Shown: positions 42,958 to 54,400, counted from the first letter of the stretch. The stretch is DNA of 64,000 bases from Forficula auricularia (GCA_024734495.1 JALMQS010000225.1:555202-619201); one strand, 5' to 3'. Made by a program: numbers and translations. The notes: generated by a model from the letters alone, not told the origin.

Positions 42958-43012
42958 TTGTGATAGATTGATGATGAAAGCAATGCCTTCGAAACTATAG
43001 TCTCTAGAAATA
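42958..43012 (+). ncRNA. Hammerhead, B/C-related, C3 mutated
   Basis: TTGATGA (42968-42974) instead of CTGATGA, then TGAAAGCAATGCCTTC, GAAAC (42991-42995), TATA, GTC (43000-43002). Loss of C3, which pairs with G8, predicts inactivity. Confidence 0.75.
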
Positions 43013-43299
43013 ATTAAAAATTATTTTATTTAAAAACAGAAGACTCCATCTCTCATTTTATTTTTTAACCTAAAATAAAAACAATTCTGTTACCATCGAC
43101 AGTGAAATCTTTTATTCAACTAATATAATATTAATTTAAGGTTCTACCACCCTAATTCAGCTCCTTTAGGTCTTTAAGTAAAATCATCCCCATTTTCAAA
43201 ACATTGAATACAATTTCACCATAAATTCATGAAGCTTTTTAATTAAGTAGTTATCATCGTGCGAAATTTCAACTTCTTGGATCATTTAGGGTTTTACAT

Positions 43300-43960
43300 T
43301 TACGATTGTGGAATACCAAGTTAGGTAAATAACCGACCCTTGAGAGATTTTGAAAAGATTGTAATTAACATTGACTGCAGTTGTATTAGTTTACAAAAAA
43401 GACGGGAAGAGATATTTAAACAAACTTCGTGGAAGGAAGAGTTCATAGGGTTGATGTTAACGGAGGGAACAGGCAGACAGTTTATTAACCCTTGAGATGT
43501 CACTTCAGAAGAATATTGGACAGTTTTATGAAACAATTGATTAACGAATTTACTGGTATGTAAATTCCATTAAGTAATAATTTCATCAGAATTATTAATT
43601 AAAACAGATAAAAATTATTTAATGGTTGACTAAGATGTCCATCTATGGTTAAACTTGATTGAAGATCAATTTAGTCTTAGCGATATTCAAAATAACTTCC
43701 AGATTATGGTTGTCTTTGGCTCTAAATTGCACACATATATCTGATGATTAGCTGATTTAACTTGTGATTATAGATAACCACTAGGGTAACTTAAGGGGTC
43801 ATTAAAAATAACTGAAGTATGGGGAAATCTTTTATTTTTGGCCCTCAATTCAGAAAACATTTTTTTTTCAAAATATCATTTTTTCTGGTAAGCAAATAAA
43901 ATAAAAATATCTGGTCTAAAATGACCAAAATTATACGGAGAGTAATATCATAAGATGCAC
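43300..43960 (-). repeat. Diverged repeat P, copy 3 (inverted)
   Basis: On the minus strand it is collinear with 36480-36600 plus 37460-37960: ggtcattttagaccagat, gattagctgatttaactt (inverse), aaactgtctgcctgttccct. It lacks both the insertion at 36605 and the SINE, so it dates those as later events. Confidence 0.65.
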
Positions 43961-44077
43961 ATACATGTTCGTCTTCATTCTTTCTCTCTTGGTCTTTATA
44001 ATAAGTATCTCTTTTTATTTACTTTAATACATTAGTATCAGTTTAACCTTTACTATTTACTACGAAGTGAGAATTTT

Positions 44078-44327
44078 TGTTGGCAATTTATTAAACCAAT
44101 TATTTTACATGAATTAATGTATACATTGTATTTTAGCTTCGACTCCGGAGATTATTTCTCCACCATCGAGTGTCCTTGATCATCTTTAGTCCTTGTTTTT
44201 AGTAAGAGGAAAAAACTAATTAAAGAAAAAAAACCTCTTTTCCGATAATTATTCCAATACCATATTGCGGAAATTAATCCATCCAATTAATTTCCCTTCT
44301 CTCCACTCCCCCTTCACTTGTTGGCAA

Positions 44328-44358
<31 letters not shown>

Positions 44359-44590
44359 ATTAAACCAATTATTTTACATTAATGTATACCTTGTATTTTA
44401 GCTTCGATTTCGGAGATTTCTTCTCCACCATCGAGTGTCCTTATTCATATTTAGTCAGTGTTTTTAATAAGAGGAAAAATCTAATTGAGATAAAAAAACC
44501 TCTTTTCCGATAATATTTAAATTCCATTATTCCCCAATCAAATCGATTGGTATCCTTCTCTCCCGTCTTTCCTTTTGTTGGCAATTTCTT
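44078..44590 (+). repeat. Tandem duplication, about 245-bp unit
   Basis: gttggcaattt...ttaaaccaattattttacat ... ctccaccatcgagtgtcctt ... aacctcttttccgataat occurs twice (44080 and 44322), followed by a third gttggcaatttc at 44577. A T-tract of about 25 marks the second unit. Confidence 0.9.
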
Positions 44591-44763
44591 AAAAAATCTT
44601 TTAAATTTCATTTTTGATCCACTTCCTTTTACGAGATTTTAGGTCTCCTAAAAAATGCTAGAGAAAAATAACAATTTCCAGCTCTTTTTTCAATTTGAAA
44701 ATTTTCTCTGAACGTTTTCATGAAAAACATCCAAACTGATCTCTGGAGACCGTTTTCAGCAAG

Positions 44764-44938
44764 GGGTGAACCGCGATCTAAAATTGTGTACACCTACTTC
44801 CACTTCCACTTTCATTTCCAAGAAGAAGACAATAGATGACAATAGATTATCTAATGAATTCCAAAGTAATTCCAAATAATTCCAAAGACGGTGTACACCT
44901 AATTCCAATCGCGTTTCACCCATCGGTTTTCAGCAATA
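44764..44938. mobile_element. Short TIR element with gggtgaaccgcgat ends
   Basis: GGGGTGAACCGCGATC...GTGTACACCTACTTCC on the left is inverted as GGTGTACACCTAATTCCAAT then CGCGTTTCACCC on the right. About 170 bases, MITE-like. Confidence 0.75.
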
Positions 44939-44939
44939 G

Positions 44940-46260
44940 CATTTTTAATTTTCAATAATTTTCAAATTCAAAAATTCGTTTTGAAAATTTTTAATTAAAT
45001 TATTTATTAATTTAAAAAATATTAAATGTACATTTTTTTACGCATACATAGACTTAGTATAATATTTTTTTTCTCACACCGGGTCAATTTCGAGGATTTA
45101 TTCAAAATAAAAAAATGAGCAACTTCTTCTATATGATTTAACGAAGAGATAATTATATTCTTCAAAGTATTTATTATTCAAAAAAGAAAAACAATGAAGT
45201 AGTAATAATTTTTAATAACTCTCAACTAAGCTAAACTATTAATATATATCACTAGCATAAACTCAGGTTAAAAATTACTCTCCACCCAGGCGGCCCTAGT
45301 ATTAAATCACGTATAAAAATAAATATTTGCTCATTGTGCATTAAAATGTCTGAAACGAGGAGAAAAATATTTTTCAACTATGATTTTTTTCTCTTTGTGT
45401 GTCTGAATTCCGATACCCACGAGATTGCAAGAACGGAAAGTCAAAAAGTTCGTTTGTATCAATACATAGTACTGATTAAATTTTGGAATTTCTCTTTTAA
45501 AATGCAGAAAATATTATTTTTTGAATTATTCTATTGATATTTTAAGAGGGTGTTAAATATAGTAGGTATAGCTATAAATGAACAATTTATATTTAAGTTT
45601 ATTAATAATTACTAGACCATCCCTAGTGTGTCAAGTCTTGAAAAATTTTCACTTTTTTTATTATTTAATTTTCGGGTTCGTACATTAGAATCTGACCGAT
45701 GACAATAACGAAAAAGAACGCGGATAGAGTGATCTCTCTTTCTTTAGAGCTAAAGGTGTATTGCAAGGATGCCTGGAACAGGCCTGGACTTGTAAATGGC
45801 ATCCACTTACAAGAACAGACCTGTTTCAGAATATTAGAGATTAATTTCTTAATTTCTATTATTCTAGGAATGGCCTTTTGCACTCGGACCAAAACGATAG
45901 ATACTCATTATAGAGAGAGAGAATAAATATTCAATTGGACTTCATTAAAATTCAGAACAAAAATGTACAAAATAAATTACTTGTGGCTCTAACTAGCATA
46001 CGATGACCACTCGTTCTACTTTGGGGGAGATGTCCTACAATTGAACCTTTTGTCCTACGTTCTAACGGCTAACGGAAATGTCCTACTTTTACAGACAACT
46101 TCTTTTCTATTGGCAATTATATGATAATTTAGTATAGGTAGTCATTAATAATAACATTAAAATTTTTTTCATATTTTTATATTAAATAATGGCTACAATT
46201 ACAAGAAAGAGTAGTATTTAAAACTAGAGTAGTATATCCTATATCAATTTAAAATTATTT
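44940..46260. other. AT-rich stretch with one less AT-rich block
   Basis: 45690-45910 contains a small hairpin (ggcctggacttgtaaatgg...cttacaagaacagacctg) and mirrored 75-codon frames on both strands, neither with a domain. Nothing else recognised. Confidence 0.35.
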
Positions 46261-46325
46261 ACTTATCAGTGGATATTGATGAGGCAGTCCAAAAAAGAAG
46301 ATAATTTATATTATCTTTTTATTCA

Positions 46326-46385
46326 TAAACTGACGTTTCGGAGGCTTTTCCCTACTTCTTCAGGGTTTTGAAAAAGTCAGTGAAG
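46326..46385 (-). ncRNA. Hammerhead, family D, near-complete
   Basis: Minus strand: CTGAAGA, A, GTAGGGAAAAGCCTCC (one U-C mismatch), GAAAC, GTC, agttta. Helix I has a mismatch at the first pair. Core bases are complete, so activity is possible but weaker than its partner. Confidence 0.68.
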
Positions 46386-46415
46386 GAAATCCAAAGCGAC
46401 ATTTTCTTCACAACT

Positions 46416-46465
46416 TTTAAAAATCCTGAAGAAGGAGATCCTCCGAAACGTCGGTTTATTAATAA
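46416..46465 (+). ncRNA. Hammerhead ribozyme, family D, intact
   Basis: aaaaatc, CTGAAGA (46426-46432), extra A (46433), helix II GGAG-ATC-CTCC (46434-46444), GAAAC (46445-46449), GTC (46450-46452), ggttta. Helix I pairs C-G, U-G, A-U, A-U, A-U. Helix III loopless ACGU. Confidence 0.85.
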
Positions 46466-46522
46466 AAAAGATAATATAAATTATCTTCTTCTTTTTGGAC
46501 TGCCTCATCAATATCCATTCAA

Positions 46523-47530
46523 TTTCACTTATCAGTTCGTCTCCAAAAATTACTTCAATCTTATTTACTTATCAATTTTTAGTGTATTGTACTTTTTTAG
46601 TACCGACTTTTATTGTTTTAAGCCTACTTTGACTATGTCAATGACACTGACCTTAAGTCCTACTTTGAGTATGTCAATTTCTAGTCACCCTAAACTAGCA
46701 AGGGTAGCGAGTCTTGAAAAAGTTTTTATTTTTGCTTCTATTTCTTTGTATTTTTAATCTGGTCCGAGAAATTCACTAAAATTTAGTTTACAATTAACTT
46801 TTCCGAGGCCCCACTTAATCATTTTTTCCAAAATGATAAACTGACTGAAACACCTGAACCATATCTTCAAACCGGGACAGTCCCAGTCAAACCTAATATT
46901 CTTAAAAAAATATATCTATTCTTATTAATAGATGCAGAATCTACTCTATTAAATTTATTATTGATGTCCAAAGGGCTAAATAAACCCTTTTCGTTATTCC
47001 ATATCAACCAGACGTGATCTGCTTTTCAAATAGCCTCATCAAAATTGTATAAATTCAGGAACTATACCTATACAAATACATCTACTTATTTATCTTTTAT
47101 GTAATATAAATTACAATTAATAGGGCTACATTGTACATGAATATATATTTTATGAATATTTTATAAAATATTATTTCTCGTTTGAATTTATTTTAATAAA
47201 CTTTGCAAATATTTATTGAGGATTCATTTTTAGTTGCGCGAATAATTAAAATAAAATGTTTTTTGTTTATATAACTAATTATTGTTGATGAGTTTAAAGT
47301 TTGAACAATTTAAATTCCTGTCATTTCTCCTATCTCTCTTGTTTATATCCCGTATAATTTGTGTCCTGTAGTTTTTCATATTTATCCTGACTAAGCTCAT
47401 CAAGAGCTATTTAATTTCTCGTCAAGAGGAATTATGCTATTAAAGCAATTTTTTCTTTAATTTATTTTTTATGATACGTTATTTTAACTAAGTATGCTGA
47501 AAAATATTCTTATAATATCTAATCATCAGT
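46523..47530. other. AT-rich stretch, nothing recognised
   Basis: No repeat partner, RNA motif or domain found. Confidence 0.4.
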
Positions 47531-47534
47531 ATGT

Positions 47535-48066
47535 TAGAGCCATTTCTAGAAAAATTTCATTTAAGTATTTGAAACACAAAAATTCAAGAAGTCTTTGAAA
47601 CTTGGAATATAAGTCATTAAAAGCATAATACACACACTGTTAAAATTTGAAGACGATTTACCACTCCAAACATTAAATAATTGCAATTTAAAATGAGATT
47701 TTTACACATGGTAGATAGGGAAAGGGTGGTGGAAATGACCATTATTTTATGTTTTTTCATTGAAGGTCTTTCACCATCTTGATGAAAAACTAATATTTGT
47801 TATAATAATATATTCGCAGAAACTTAAAAAAAATTAAAATTATTTACCACGTACTTGTGATAAAAAACAAAAGAAAACAAATTTGGGCGATTATTTTTAG
47901 TGGAGGGGATATAAGAACAATGGCTTGGAAACGATCCGGCAAGTACGTGTATATCCATATAGAGGTTTCTTAGTGTGAGTGGTACAGTTTTAGTTCTGTT
48001 CATATTTATAGTGCGGTTACGAGGCTAAAACTTTTGTGTGGATTGTCGCGAAAGAACCTCCTTAAG
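47535..48066. mobile_element. TIR element Y, copy 2, left end truncated
   Basis: Right end tgtcgcgaaagaacctcctt matches Y. The left TIR is replaced by atttcatttaagtatttgaa, after which homology begins at cacaaaaattcaagaagtct. Internal blocks as copy 1. Confidence 0.8.
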
Positions 48067-48179
48067 TGAATTACTTAGCTGTTTTTAGATAGGTAGATAA
48101 GTAGACATTTCTAGAACATGGTTTTTTCATTACCTACAACGATATCTTATGTATAGGTGAAAGTGAAGATCGAAATCTC

Positions 48180-48966
48180 TTAAGGTAGTTGTTTCATAAA
48201 TTGCATAAATTCAAGTAGTCTTCGAAACTTGGAATATAAGTCATTAAAAGCATAATAAACACACTGTTAAAATTTGCAGACAATTTACCACACCAAACAT
48301 GAAATAATTGCAATTAAAATGAAATTTTTACATATCGTCGCTTTAGAGTGTAAACCTGCTATCTCCCAACAAGGAAATTTTACAGGGCAGAGAAATAACA
48401 AACAAAATTTAATATTGTTGATATGGAAAAAAATATTTTTCACATTTTTTTTTCTACAACTTACGATCGCAATTTTAAGTAGCAGTTTTACTTGGACGAT
48501 GCTGCATCTTTTTTCTTTCGAACGGTATTAATATGTCATATATGATAAAAAGTGGAGTTAGCAGTTTTACACTGTTGACAAGTTGACAATTTCGTAGATT
48601 GGGAAAATGATCATTATTTTATTTTTTTCATTGAAAGACTTTCACCATCTTGATGAAAAATTAATATTTGTTAGAATAATATATTCGGAGTAACTTAAAA
48701 AAAAATTGAAATTATTTACCTCGTAGTTTTGAAAAAACAAAACAAAAAAAAATAAACATATTTGGGTGATTATTTGTGAGTGCTTGAGGATATAAGCATC
48801 AATGGTCCAGAAATGATCCATTACTATGAAGAAGATAATATTTCGAGAAGTACAGTCGCGTTAAAAAACATAACCTAAAATTTTATTACCGTTCATAAGG
48901 GTATAGAGTGTTTACGAAAAATAAAACTTTTTTGTGTGGATTGTCGCGAAAGAACTACCTTAAAGC
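48180..48966. mobile_element. TIR element Y, copy 3, with internal insertion
   Basis: TTAAGGTAGTTGTTTC at 48180 and GAAAGAACTACCTTAA ending 48964, TTAA at both ends. About 260 bases (48330-48590) not present in other copies sit in the middle, including the 85-codon frame at 48274-48531, which has no known domain. Confidence 0.85.
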
Positions 48967-49429
48967 GATGTATATAATAAAAAGCAATCAAATTTTGGAC
49001 CAAAATATAATTTTTATTTTTTTGTGATTTCAGAAAAATATATAACATGATTTAATAAGATTGAATTTCAACAATTTATGCCCATTATTGCGGTTATTCT
49101 GCATATTTTCTTAACAGTTGAATTCAAACATTCATTTCCATACTTGTACACTTAAATAGGTATTTTAAATGTTTACAATTAATATAATTATTATTTTAAA
49201 AATTAAAAAAAATAAATAAAAAACATTGTAAAGTAAAAGTTAATGTATCCAAAATGTAATTTTAAAACCCATATAAGTAATATGAAACATGGAAAGCCTA
49301 TTACTGGAACTCCCAATAAAATCTCAAAAACGCTTTAACATATCTAACATAATCCAATTATCATACTTGTCCTTATTTTCTTTAGCTATTGAAATTTCTC
49401 GATGGATGACTTCCTAAAATTTAGAATAA

Positions 49430-49620
49430 TTATTAAATGTGCCAGACGTTTCGTCAATTATTCGTGCAATTCCTCAGGAGCCATTTAATCACTCTTTGTC
49501 AAAAAACAATTTCACTATTCTACAAAATATCATTAATGCTAGAATAGTTTTTTGATCTAAAGAGTGATTAAATGGGCCGCTGAGGAAGTCAAAATAAATT
49601 AACAGAATGTTTTCGGTTTG
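49430..49620. mobile_element. Family A remnant with two damaged hammerheads
   Basis: Minus: CTGAGGA (49471-49477), GAAAC (49448-49452) and GTC (49445-49447) are intact, but helix II (attgcacgaataattgac) no longer pairs. Plus: CTGAGGA (49580-49586) intact, but GAAACGTC has become agaatgtt. The arms are shorter than in the 204-824 copy. Confidence 0.7.
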
Positions 49621-50044
49621 ATTCAATAGCTGAATCTAATGTAGGGAATTTTGTCAAATATTGAGTGAAAATAATATTTGAACTTATATATTTCTAACTT
49701 GAAATAATGATATTAAATAATTTTATTTTCTCATTAATATATCAAAGAATAATTGATACGTCAACGAGAATTATTTTGACCGCGCTGATTGAAAAAAGAT
49801 ATTTTTATCTCGCGAGACTACTGCGGATTACGCTATTGGAGTTGTGACGTTGGTTTACAGCTGATGGATCACATCTTTTCTCTCTTGGTCCGAGACTTAA
49901 TACTCCGCAGACTCCAATAATAGCAGAATAATCTTTAAAGAATTTGGTGTCGGTTCTAAGTGAAACATTTTAATAGATAATAAGTAAAAATATATTTTTC
50001 TAGGTGGGTTTCACAAATAAAACAAATATATGTTTTGAGTTTTA

Positions 50045-50092
50045 ATCTCGATATATATTTCGGGTTATGAGCCCATCATCAGGAGTTACAAA
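50045..50092 (-). ncRNA. Hammerhead ribozyme, family G, intact
   Basis: Minus strand: aactc, CTGATGA (50076-50082), extra T, helix II GGG-CTCATAA-CCC, GAAAT (50057-50061), ATAT loop, ATC (50050-50052), gag. Helix III is A-U, U-A. Helix I is CTC/GAG, a mismatch, then more pairs. Confidence 0.85.
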
Positions 50093-50107
50093 AGAAAACT
50101 TTTCTTT

Positions 50108-50158
50108 TGTAACTCCTGATGATGGGCTCATAACCCGAAATATATATCGAGATAAAAA
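50108..50158 (+). ncRNA. Hammerhead ribozyme, family G, intact
   Basis: CTGATGA (50116-50122), T, GGG-CTCATAA-CCC (50124-50136), GAAAT (50137-50141), ATAT, ATC (50146-50148), gagat. Identical in core to its minus partner about 35 bases away. Confidence 0.85.
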
Positions 50159-50779
50159 CTCAAAACATATATTTGTTTTATTTGTGAAACCCACCTAGAA
50201 AAATATATTTTTACTTATTATCTAATTCGCAGTAGTCTCGCGAGATAAAAATATATTTTTCAAATCAGCGCCTCTTTGATATATTAATGAAGAAAAGATA
50301 GTAATTTGTTTAATATCATTATTTTCAAGTTAGAAATATATAAGTTCAAATATTATTTTTTACTCAATATTTGACAAAATTCTCAGCATTAGATTCGCTA
50401 TCGAAGCAAATCGTGAGAAAAACTTCTATGTACTGTCGTGGCAAGCATCTTCATACATGCTAATAGATCTAGCCCGCTCTGGAACTGGGAGACTCGAATA
50501 CTGTGCTCTCCTGAGATTTCAAATCCGCTCGGTGAATCCATCCGAATGTCTAGCGGGCTATACGCGAAATGACGTTGGATTGTAGCTAAAGTGGATCACA
50601 TCTTTTTTCTCGCTTGGTCCAGACTCTAATACTCCGCAGAACTCCAGTAGCGTAATCCGCGATGATAGTCTTGCGAGATAAAAAATATCTTTTTCAAATC
50701 AGCGCGGTCAAAATAATTCTCGCTGGACATACTCAATTATTCTTTCGCGTATTGATGAGAAAAATTGTACTTTCTCCGT

Positions 50780-50830
50780 AAAGTGACAGACGAAACGCCT
50801 GGCTCATTTAATGCTGTTGTGCTATTTCTG
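50780..50830 (+). ncRNA. Hammerhead 3' relic, family A
   Basis: gacGAAAC (50792-50796) followed by GCC instead of GTC and tggctcattt. The 5' core is absent. Confidence 0.55.
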
Positions 50831-51479
50831 TGAAAAATTTATTATGGTTCGAGAGCCTTCGATCCAACATTATTTGAGGCATATTTTTTAAAACAAGGCT
50901 AATTTGCCATACAGGAGGTGGCACATCCCCTAGATTCATGAGCTCACCCCCCCCTTCCCCCGGTTTCAAGAAAAGTACACCATTCTCCATTTTTATTTGC
51001 TTTTAATGAATTAGAAGAACTTTTTATTAGCTTTTGTTGAAGTTATAATACTTGACCTTTTTATTTTTAGCATATAATGCTAAAATTAAAAAATGTTCAA
51101 CTCCCTCGCCTGTGGGTACCTTTGTTTTAATTTGTTATACTATATATTTTCTTCTATCTATCATATTAGTATAATGCTTTACTTGGAATATAAATTATAT
51201 TTATCTTAAATACTGCTCTTTAGTATTCGTATGTAGAGAAAAAGTCGTAAAAATGAATGGTTGTTGAGAAAATCGTTCTACTTATTATAATTTATATTCC
51301 CAATCAACAGAGTTATATGTTGTTAAGTTTTAAGGGAGTGCAATTTTCAATAAATTTATTTCTATCCATTTTTATAGAAGCTTGACCAATCGGAACAAAA
51401 ACAATATGAAAAGGAATATTAATCTAATCAACGTCTCTAGTGTGTGTCGGGTCTCATTTTGTATCCAGTTGTTTCTATT

Positions 51480-51730
51480 CCCCCCGTATTCTATTACCTA
51501 TATTTAAACCCTGGCACACGATTCCGATGCTAATTACAATAGCCACAAGATCGATTTCATATTTTTATTTTCGGTGCATCTCACCTCGGATTTCATTCCA
51601 AAAGCTAATCCTGTACTGATGAGATATGCATAATTTGGAAATAAAAATCTTGCGTGATTTGTAGACTGGTTTGTGATCGTTTGGCTGTTTGCTTATGCAG
51701 TATAGAGCATTTAAGGGAACATGTTCGTTG
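51480..51730. other. Mixed-composition block, possible regulatory sequence
   Basis: Contains ttattttcggtgcatctcac, ctgatgagatatgcataatt and tttgcttatgcagt: POU- and homeodomain-like words. No repeat partner and no frame. Confidence 0.3.
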
Positions 51731-51809
51731 CTTCGTAATAACCAATTTTCTCACCTAACTAATCAAAAAGATGATTTATAAAAATGAATTCATTTCATTT
51801 ATTTATTTT

Positions 51810-52330
51810 TACTTTACCATACAGGGTATGGACAAGTATTGTAACCGAGCATGAAAAAAGTGTTGTTTTTTTGCTTCTTTTTTTTTTTCGAAATATCATC
51901 AAAAACGACTGAAACTATTTTGATTAAAAAAATTGAGTGAAAGCATGGCATTTCGATCTACAAAAAAGGCCTAATATATGAACATCGAAAAAAATTATAT
52001 TTTTCGAGATAATAATTATTTTGTCAAAATGTCTGTTATTACTTTTATAGTTTGGTATGTTACCAAATAGCTCAAAAACTAGTGTGAATATCAAAACAGA
52101 ACTTTCACATGTAGTTTTTGGTACATTTGCAGAGTTTCAAAAGCTGATTAGATTTTGGTTGTAATTGAATCAAAATTAAGATTAAAAATTAAAATTATAA
52201 GATTTTCAAACTAAAAAAACAATAAAAACTGAAATATACTATAAAATGAAGCTATAATAAAAAAGAGAGAGTTATTATTTTCTCCGGCGGCCAATATTGG
52301 GGGTTCAAAAAAATAAAATTCAATAATATA
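51810..52330 (+). repeat. Dispersed repeat related to 25095-25330
   Basis: tttaccatacagggtatgga, aagtattgtaac and gaaactattttgattaaa are shared. The 52260-52330 portion (agagagagttattattttct) resembles 20575-20640. Confidence 0.6.
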
Positions 52331-53279
52331 AGTTCTAAATCATTTAATCGAGTTGTACGAAATTTCTCATATGCACCTTATATAACCTTGTGAAAAATGA
52401 ACTCACTATGTGATATAGATATTGACCAAAAAAAAAGGGGGGGGGGGGTCAGGTTCGCGCCAAGCTGGCCGTGTGTAAACTTTACTGTTTGCGCCCCCTT
52501 CTAAAATTATTAACTTAAATTTAACACATAAAAAAATTATCACCCCTTACATATAATGTACATATAATAAATAAAGTTGAAATAAATTTTAATAATTATG
52601 TTTAATTTTGACATTATACATATACATTCTCGAAGGGGGGGGGGGTGCTGAAGCATTTTCTACCTCCTTAAAGGGGCGGCAGCTTTTAAAATTGAGAATC
52701 ACTCGGTTAGATTCTAAACCTAGAGAGACGATTAGTTGAAGTGTCGAGTCTAGCTGTTTCTTACCGCCCTCTGAAGTTGGGCCGCCCTCCTTGTGTTTTT
52801 CCCACATTCGCCAAATGAGTCGGCTTTGACCCTGGGGAGGGGGGGGGGGGGGGGGGTTAAAATAAGTTTTCATACGAAAATCGAAGAAAGCTGATATTTA
52901 TTATAAAATAGTCTCATAATTAAAAGAGATATTATTAATTGATACGGACCAAAAATTAAGAGAGCGGGGGTTCTTTCGTAAAAAATTATAAATTATTTTA
53001 AATCAATATTAAATATAAGGAAGGAACCAGGTGTCTGGGAAATTCATGTGGATGGCCACATACAGTTTATTTTTATTTAGTCAATTGAAATGTTTTCGAA
53101 AGAAATAGAGAATCGTTTTGTTAGGCTAAGGAACCCACTCACTGCGCCTGCTAACTTATTTATGCGTGGGGGGTAGTTTTTAAATTTTAAATAGTTTTAG
53201 AAGATAGAGAATTCGTGGTAAAAATACAAAATTGTGCCTTCTCGAAAAGGGGAGAATGAATATTACAGAAAATATTCGC

Positions 53280-53300
53280 ATTTCTCTCTTTCTCTCTCTC
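53280..53300 (+). repeat. (CT)n microsatellite
   Basis: Short ctctct run. Confidence 0.8.
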
Positions 53301-53949
53301 TAGAGAGCGGTGCTATTTCTATTCTCTATTTCGAGAAATATTTTTCCTTCCGTGTCAGAATAAATAAATAAGTCCCTGGGATTTCATTAGATTAAAACCA
53401 GGTGTGTTGATGAAAATGAGAACAAGACGTAGGTAAATAGTATATAAATTGTATAATTTCTCTTCTTTCTTCTCGCTGGCATTGATTACGTTTGCTTAAC
53501 CGTTGTTTACAATTAAAACCAAGAGACGTTTGTGTTCTGTTTCTCTTGTTTACTTGCTCTCTGGAATGTTCCAGTTTACTTACAATGCCTTTGATTAAAA
53601 ACAGATAGAACTATAAGAAAGAGAAGAGCCAAGGCAAGATGTTTTTTGTCTTTTATTTCATCCCTTTCTTTTTTCTATGTATTTTTTTTACTCACGAAGA
53701 TGTCTTGCATAATACATAAATAGAATACGTAACAAAAATTTAGAGAAAAAATGCGGAAGGGCAGTGTAAGGAAATCGAAAAAAATTATTACAAAAGAACC
53801 AATTTCTTAAAGAATAGGCAGGGTTTCAAATTAAAAAAAAAGTGCAGGCGGAGAGAACCCTTCATCGAAGAGCACAGAACCCTTGTTTCAATAGGAAGCT
53901 TTATCAAAAGGACATGTCAACAGATAAAGGACATTTCAGATCAATTAAC

Positions 53950-54140
53950 AATTTTTTATTTTATCTCAATACGAAGCATGGGTAAAGTATTTTAATCGAT
54001 CTCGCCTCAAACACGACTTCAATGGGTCCTCCGGTAAAGACTACGGAACCCATGGACTCAATTAAAGTCACAAATTGTAGTATTCAATTAGATTGAATTT
54101 TAGCACGTGACGGTTTTGACAAAAATTACAACACTTTTCG
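53950..54140 (-). mobile_element. Element L fragment
   Basis: Inverse of the right part of element L (gcatgggtaaagtattttaa, gggtcctccggtaaagacta, cggaacccatggactcaatt). Truncated on both sides. Confidence 0.7.
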
Positions 54141-54179
54141 ATCGTTGTGACTGTTCTGATAAAAAAACTTGTTATCAGT

Positions 54180-54400
54180 GAAATGATTCTGTATATGTAA
54201 AAAGCCTGCTGGAGATCAACTGTGCGTGTTTTTGTGATTTATTCGACCGTCCACTGAACGATGAGCAGCTGTGTAGCGCTCGAAACGTGTCACAAAAATA
54301 TCCATTTACGTCTGCCTAAAAATAAAGTTTAAGTAGAGATTACTTTTTTTTTTACCTTTTTCCATCACACTGGTCCCTTAGCCAATTCAATTAAATAAAA
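54180..54400 (+). mobile_element. Family F right-arm fragment with dead hammerhead
   Basis: Matches the right arm of the family F palindrome (agcagctgtgtagcgctcga, acgtctgcctaaaaataaag, cttagccaattcaattaaat). The core is disrupted: cactgaACGAtgagcagc, then GAAACGTG. Inactive. Confidence 0.7.

Larger units (their letters stand above)
42598..43090. mobile_element. Long palindromic hammerhead element, B/C-related
   Basis: Arms aaaataagagatggagtctt (42610) and its inverse ending near 43075, then attctgttaccatcgacagt, which corresponds to the ctgctaccctcggc edge of family C. The centre is ctaatctcccaaaaggaaac and its mirror around 42830. No ORF. Nearly 240-base arms with high identity suggest it is young. 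Confidence 0.85.
46265..46522. mobile_element. Family D palindromic hammerhead element
   Basis: Arms cagtggatattgatgaggca (46267) and tgcctcatcaatatccattc (46502-46521), inner aagaagataatttatattat and inverse. Two hammerheads, minus then plus, meet at the centre near 46395. The 129-codon plus frame from 46368 starts in the palindrome and is not a gene. Confidence 0.85.
49926..50222. mobile_element. Family G palindromic hammerhead element, near-perfect
   Basis: Two 125-130 base arms, almost identical, joined by aaagaaaacttttcttt at the centre (50098). Arm blocks: aatatatttttctaggtggg, tttcacaaataaaac, tatgttttgagttt. Two intact hammerheads face outward. No ORF. Confidence 0.88.
49620..50400. 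mobile_element. Palindrome split by a family G palindrome
   Basis: Left arm 49625-49925 (tcaaatattgagtgaaaata, tatctcgcgagactactgcg) is inverted at 50225-50400. A further diverged copy of the inner arm lies at 50590-50770. The family G element at about 49926-50222 sits exactly between. Confidence 0.75.

Noticed and set aside
46368..46757. 129-codon plus-strand open frame, one of the longest in the window
   Set aside because: It begins inside the family D palindrome, crosses a ribozyme, and its C-terminal part is low-complexity with no domain.
3348..50222. CRISPR arrays among the repeats
   Set aside because: Repeats are long palindromes or 117-245 bp tandem units, not short direct repeats with unique spacers, and the sequence is eukaryotic.
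51615..51655. CTGATGAG...GAAATAAAAATC, hammerhead-like
   Set aside because: Helix II does not pair (G would face G) and helix I is absent. It lies in a block rich in POU-like words and outside any palindrome.
53560..53580. Heat-shock-element-like CTGGAATGTTCCAG
   Set aside because: Only two inverted GAA units and no promoter context nearby; such matches are expected by chance.
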